From the NCBI GenBank assembly GCA_949152475.1, contig OX424561.1, positions 5,394,001-5,458,000 of the forward strand: a stretch of DNA of 64,000 nt, given 5' to 3'. Below are positions 61,093 through 64,000 of the stretch, piece by piece. Numbering within the stretch: position 1 is the first letter of the stretch; every line of letters starts with the position of its first letter. The stretch comes from Terebella lapidaria. Lineage: Eukaryota; Annelida; Polychaeta; Terebellida; Terebellidae. The translations under genes were made by a program, and so were the position numbers. The notes under the pieces are model-generated. The model had not been told where the DNA came from. It made no database searches and saw only the letters and a list, made by a program, of their open reading frames with translations.

Positions 61093-62640
61093 TGTAGAAA
61101 AAAATACATACTACTTTCACCCATGTGATTGATATTCTGTACTTGACATTCTGTCCATGATATCATTATTAATGTTCAATATATAGTTTGGCAGAACATG
61201 CACGATCATGTTCAATGAAACTTAATTCCCCTTGGACTTTTGAACACTCGCCATCCTTCAAGTATTTATCAGGCTAATGGATGATTCAGGTACACACGTA
61301 TAAGTAATGACGCTATTGTATTTTGCCACATTATCCCTGTGGCTATATGTTATATATATTGACATTTGTGACATAGAACACCACAGGAAGTAAGAGGACA
61401 CCCGAGGGACGGCTAGGAGATAATTTGTTCCCCAGTAAACAACACCCACACGATGTGAATAACTGCAGAGCATTACCACTCAGGAAGATTAATTGGAACT
61501 GGATAGTGATGTCAATATCATAACTATATCTCACAGTGGTGTCATTTTGATTTCAAGACACAAAATGTTCTAATGGTTTTTACACTCATCCAGTCATTTT
61601 AGTGCTTTTCCGACGGTTAACTCAATCTAATAAAGATAAAATTACGATTGAGGTTTGTCAAGTTCATGTCAATAAATAACTGATTACAACGTGTACTATT
61701 TCCATTTCAAAACCTTTTAACCTTTTCGGATACGGTTATTCACAACTTGATGACAAACACTGGTTTAAATTGAACTAACTCCATTATGTTATCATATATG
61801 ACATAAAAGGCGATGTGCACCAACACCGGTTCCTGTTTGTTGTTTTCGTAGTTTGTTGTTGGTAGAACTCTCGATCTACCCAATAGTCGAAACTGAATGT
61901 TCTATGTCCCTTCACGTTCTGATCGTAAGTTTTGAGGTGGACCACAACAGTCCGCAAAAGACTTTCCTCATTTTTACCTTGACTCGGCAGCTGGTTTGTC
62001 AACATAACTAGTCAGGAATATAACTCCAAAAAATTCATCTATTTTTAGTATTTTGATTGAATCAGATGATGGTATAATGTTGCAAGTTTAAATCATGCAC
62101 ACTTACAAAGATGATTCGTGTTTTAAATTAAAATTGAGAATCGTTAATCAGAGACACCATCTTGTTCACGCTCTTGCTATAGTATTCAAGTAATGGACGC
62201 TTCACAAATCAATTTATTAATCAAATAATATCTATCAGTATGTTTTTTCATAGGTGAAATATGTCACTGAATGTTGCACCGTTAATCCTTTGGTTGAAAA
62301 AAGTCAGCATTCGTTTATGTACTATTGATTTTCGAAGCTTTTATGAAAACAAGGGCCCATGGGGCGCCGTACTCACCGAAGATGGGTACATATGGGTACA
62401 TTATGACGGACTCCAGCATGTATTAATGTACCCATTATGACGTGATGCAGCTTATCATAATGTACCCCTATGCAAGCTTACAAAAATACAAATTACAAAA
62501 TAGGACCAAGTTTCCTGTAGCATACCAATAATCCTCCTAGGGACAAAATTCATGTTTCATACACCTGTGGCAGTTTTTTTACCGAATAAAATACAGTGTG
62601 TCCTACAAGTTTACAGAAAATACCTATAGAGGCAAATATG
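61093..62640. other. no gene recognised
   Basis: Several 60-75 codon frames without domains. At 62350-62475 a GGGCCCATGGGGCGCC palindrome is followed by repeated GGGTACATNATGACG and ATGTACCC motifs, probably the end of an unidentified repeat. Confidence 0.35.
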
Positions 62641-63229
62641 GACATTTTTCGACCCCAAAATGGCTGTTTTGACCTTTCAAGGTCATCGAAGGTCAAATTC
62701 AAGGTCACCACACAAGTCGCCATATATGACTTCCCATTTGAAAGTGCCAATTTCTAAGCTGTATCTTCAAGTGTTTTATGAGTACAGTCCTGACAGTTCC
62801 CATTATATAGGGATTTGGGGCGAAAAAAATTTTTTCGCCGACCCGCCAAAAATTCAAAATGGCCGCTACACCAAGACTGGCGAATTCAAGGCCAACCAAA
62901 CCTATACAAATCACAGATTTATATGAGGGGAATCTTTTGAAACCAAAAACTCAAAACTGATCAGACAGTTTTTGAGAAAATGGCCATCAAAGTCCAAAAT
63001 TGAGCATTTTTCGACAAAAACAGCCAACATTTCGAAAAAAAAATGCGAAAATCAAAAAACAAAAAAAAGTCCTCCTTCTCAAAATATTTTAAGGCATTTT
63101 TGTGCAAAATTTCAGAAAGATTCGATCGTAAATTTTAAAGATAAAAATGTTAACGCCGGACGGACGGACGGACGGACGACGGACGCAACGCCATGCCAAT
63201 AGGTTGTCGGACCAAAGGTCCGGTAACCT
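62641..63229. mobile_element. GGTTACCGGAC-type element, inverted relative to 20045
   Basis: The right end is GTCGGACCAAAGGTCCGGTAACCT (hairpin 63202-63228), preceded by GACGCAACGCCATGCCAAT and a (GGAC)n run (63158-63180). The interior mirrors 20130-20420 (complement of TCTGAAATTTTGCACAAAAA, CCAAAATTGAGCATTTTTCG). The left part (62655-62750) has the TTTCAAGGTCATCGAAGGTC block shared with 49600-49640 and 56350. The left boundary is not defined. Frames within it are not credible genes. Confidence 0.6.
63158..63182. repeat. (GGAC)n microsatellite
   Basis: About six GGAC units at the inner side of the element end. The 20045 element has the corresponding GTCC/CGTCC-rich stretch at the same place. 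Confidence 0.85.
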
Positions 63230-64000
63230 AAAAACTGGTCGATCAAAGGCAAGGATTCCTGGAAAACACTACCGGCAGTGTTCATGCGCTGGGAATGTCT
63301 CTAAATCTGACTCCATATTATCATGTTTTGGGCAGTTGGTTGCAGTGCCACAAATACTTCTTTCAGCGTTTCATAATCCTTGAATCCAGTGTAGAAATTT
63401 ATCATATCAGGATCCGAAGAAGATCTTTTCCGCCTCTTTGTTCAATAAACTCAGCAATGTTATCTCAGCTGACCTGCATCAGTCGTGACTGACAAGTTAC
63501 CTACACAATATTTCAGTCAATGAAATGCATGGTGTTGTTAATAACTTGTTATTGTACTCTAGATCCAAATTTCTTCCTTTCAATCATCAAATTATATTTT
63601 ATTCTGATATTAACAATAACACAGTACTGTACAGTATCGCTCCATAACCGGAAAACAGCAGCCACCGTATCTCGCCTATTTATTCGGCACGGGTTCGTTC
63701 GGTAGATGCGTTGCTATGCAACATCGTAAACATGCACACGATCTGAGAAACCCGCGCATGCTATTGGCTGACTTCGTAATTTGCATAATTTATGTACATA
63801 CAAAGTACTGATGTGTCATCCAGCACTCGGTAAATCAATGCGGTGGTGGATCAATCTTGACAGGTTGTGAGACAAAAACGAACACATTTTTTTTAATAAT
63901 ATGTCTTCGATGATTTGGCCGCAAATTTGTGGTTGCCCGTCGGGCGACTGCTTGTATTTTCTCACTCGCCCCCATTGTCCTTAGTGTGGAGCCCTGCGTT
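63230..64000. other. no gene recognised
   Basis: Unique sequence to the window end. Short open frames lack domains. The last 300 bases are less AT-rich and could precede a gene beyond the window. Confidence 0.3.

Overview
The window looks like an AT-rich, repeat-loaded piece of an invertebrate animal nuclear genome. A lophotrochozoan, perhaps a mollusc, is my best guess from the style of the retroelements and TIR repeats, but no sequence proves it. There are no operons, no ribosome-binding-site pattern and no bacterial or viral gene set. Only one convincing intact host gene is visible: an intronless class A GPCR on the minus strand at 41599-42912, with features of the melanocortin/cannabinoid/adenosine/lysophospholipid (MECA) group.

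Layout. (1) 1-1951: the 3' end of a Penelope-like element (PLE) inserted into a decayed LINE that runs on the minus strand. (2) About 1.95-16.1 kb: a degenerate tandem array, four units of the same module order (X-Y-Z-W-V) with internal losses, peppered with small TIR/foldback elements. (3) 16.6-18.6 kb: a decayed LINE ORF2, itself interrupted by a short dispersed repeat. (4) 19.37-25.9 kb and 25.92-35.46 kb: two tandem copies of one segment. The second copy gained a 1.06 kb foldback element with a 5 bp target duplication, a 1.35 kb foldback element made of about 20 bp repeats, and two oppositely oriented PLE insertions whose 680 bp arms form a large inverted repeat. The first copy gained a different MITE and a 101 bp tandem duplication. 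(5) 35.5-45.5 kb: mostly unique sequence, with the GPCR, a GC-rich block and two small palindromic elements. (6) About 45.7-58.8 kb: a second degenerate tandem array, interrupted by a 5'-truncated LINE with an open RT frame (50154-51404). (7) 58.9-64 kb: a LINE 3' tail, a nested TIR element and a GGTTACCGGAC-type repeat.

Most of the content is therefore transposon and duplication history rather than a set of cooperating genes. Because the 19-35 kb duplication provides filled and empty sites side by side, it gives unusually clear ends for several elements. Apart from the GPCR and the retroelement reading frames, the open frames of 60-190 codons show no recognisable domain, and most are probably chance ORFs. 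Similarity statements here come from reading the sequence by eye, not from computed alignments.
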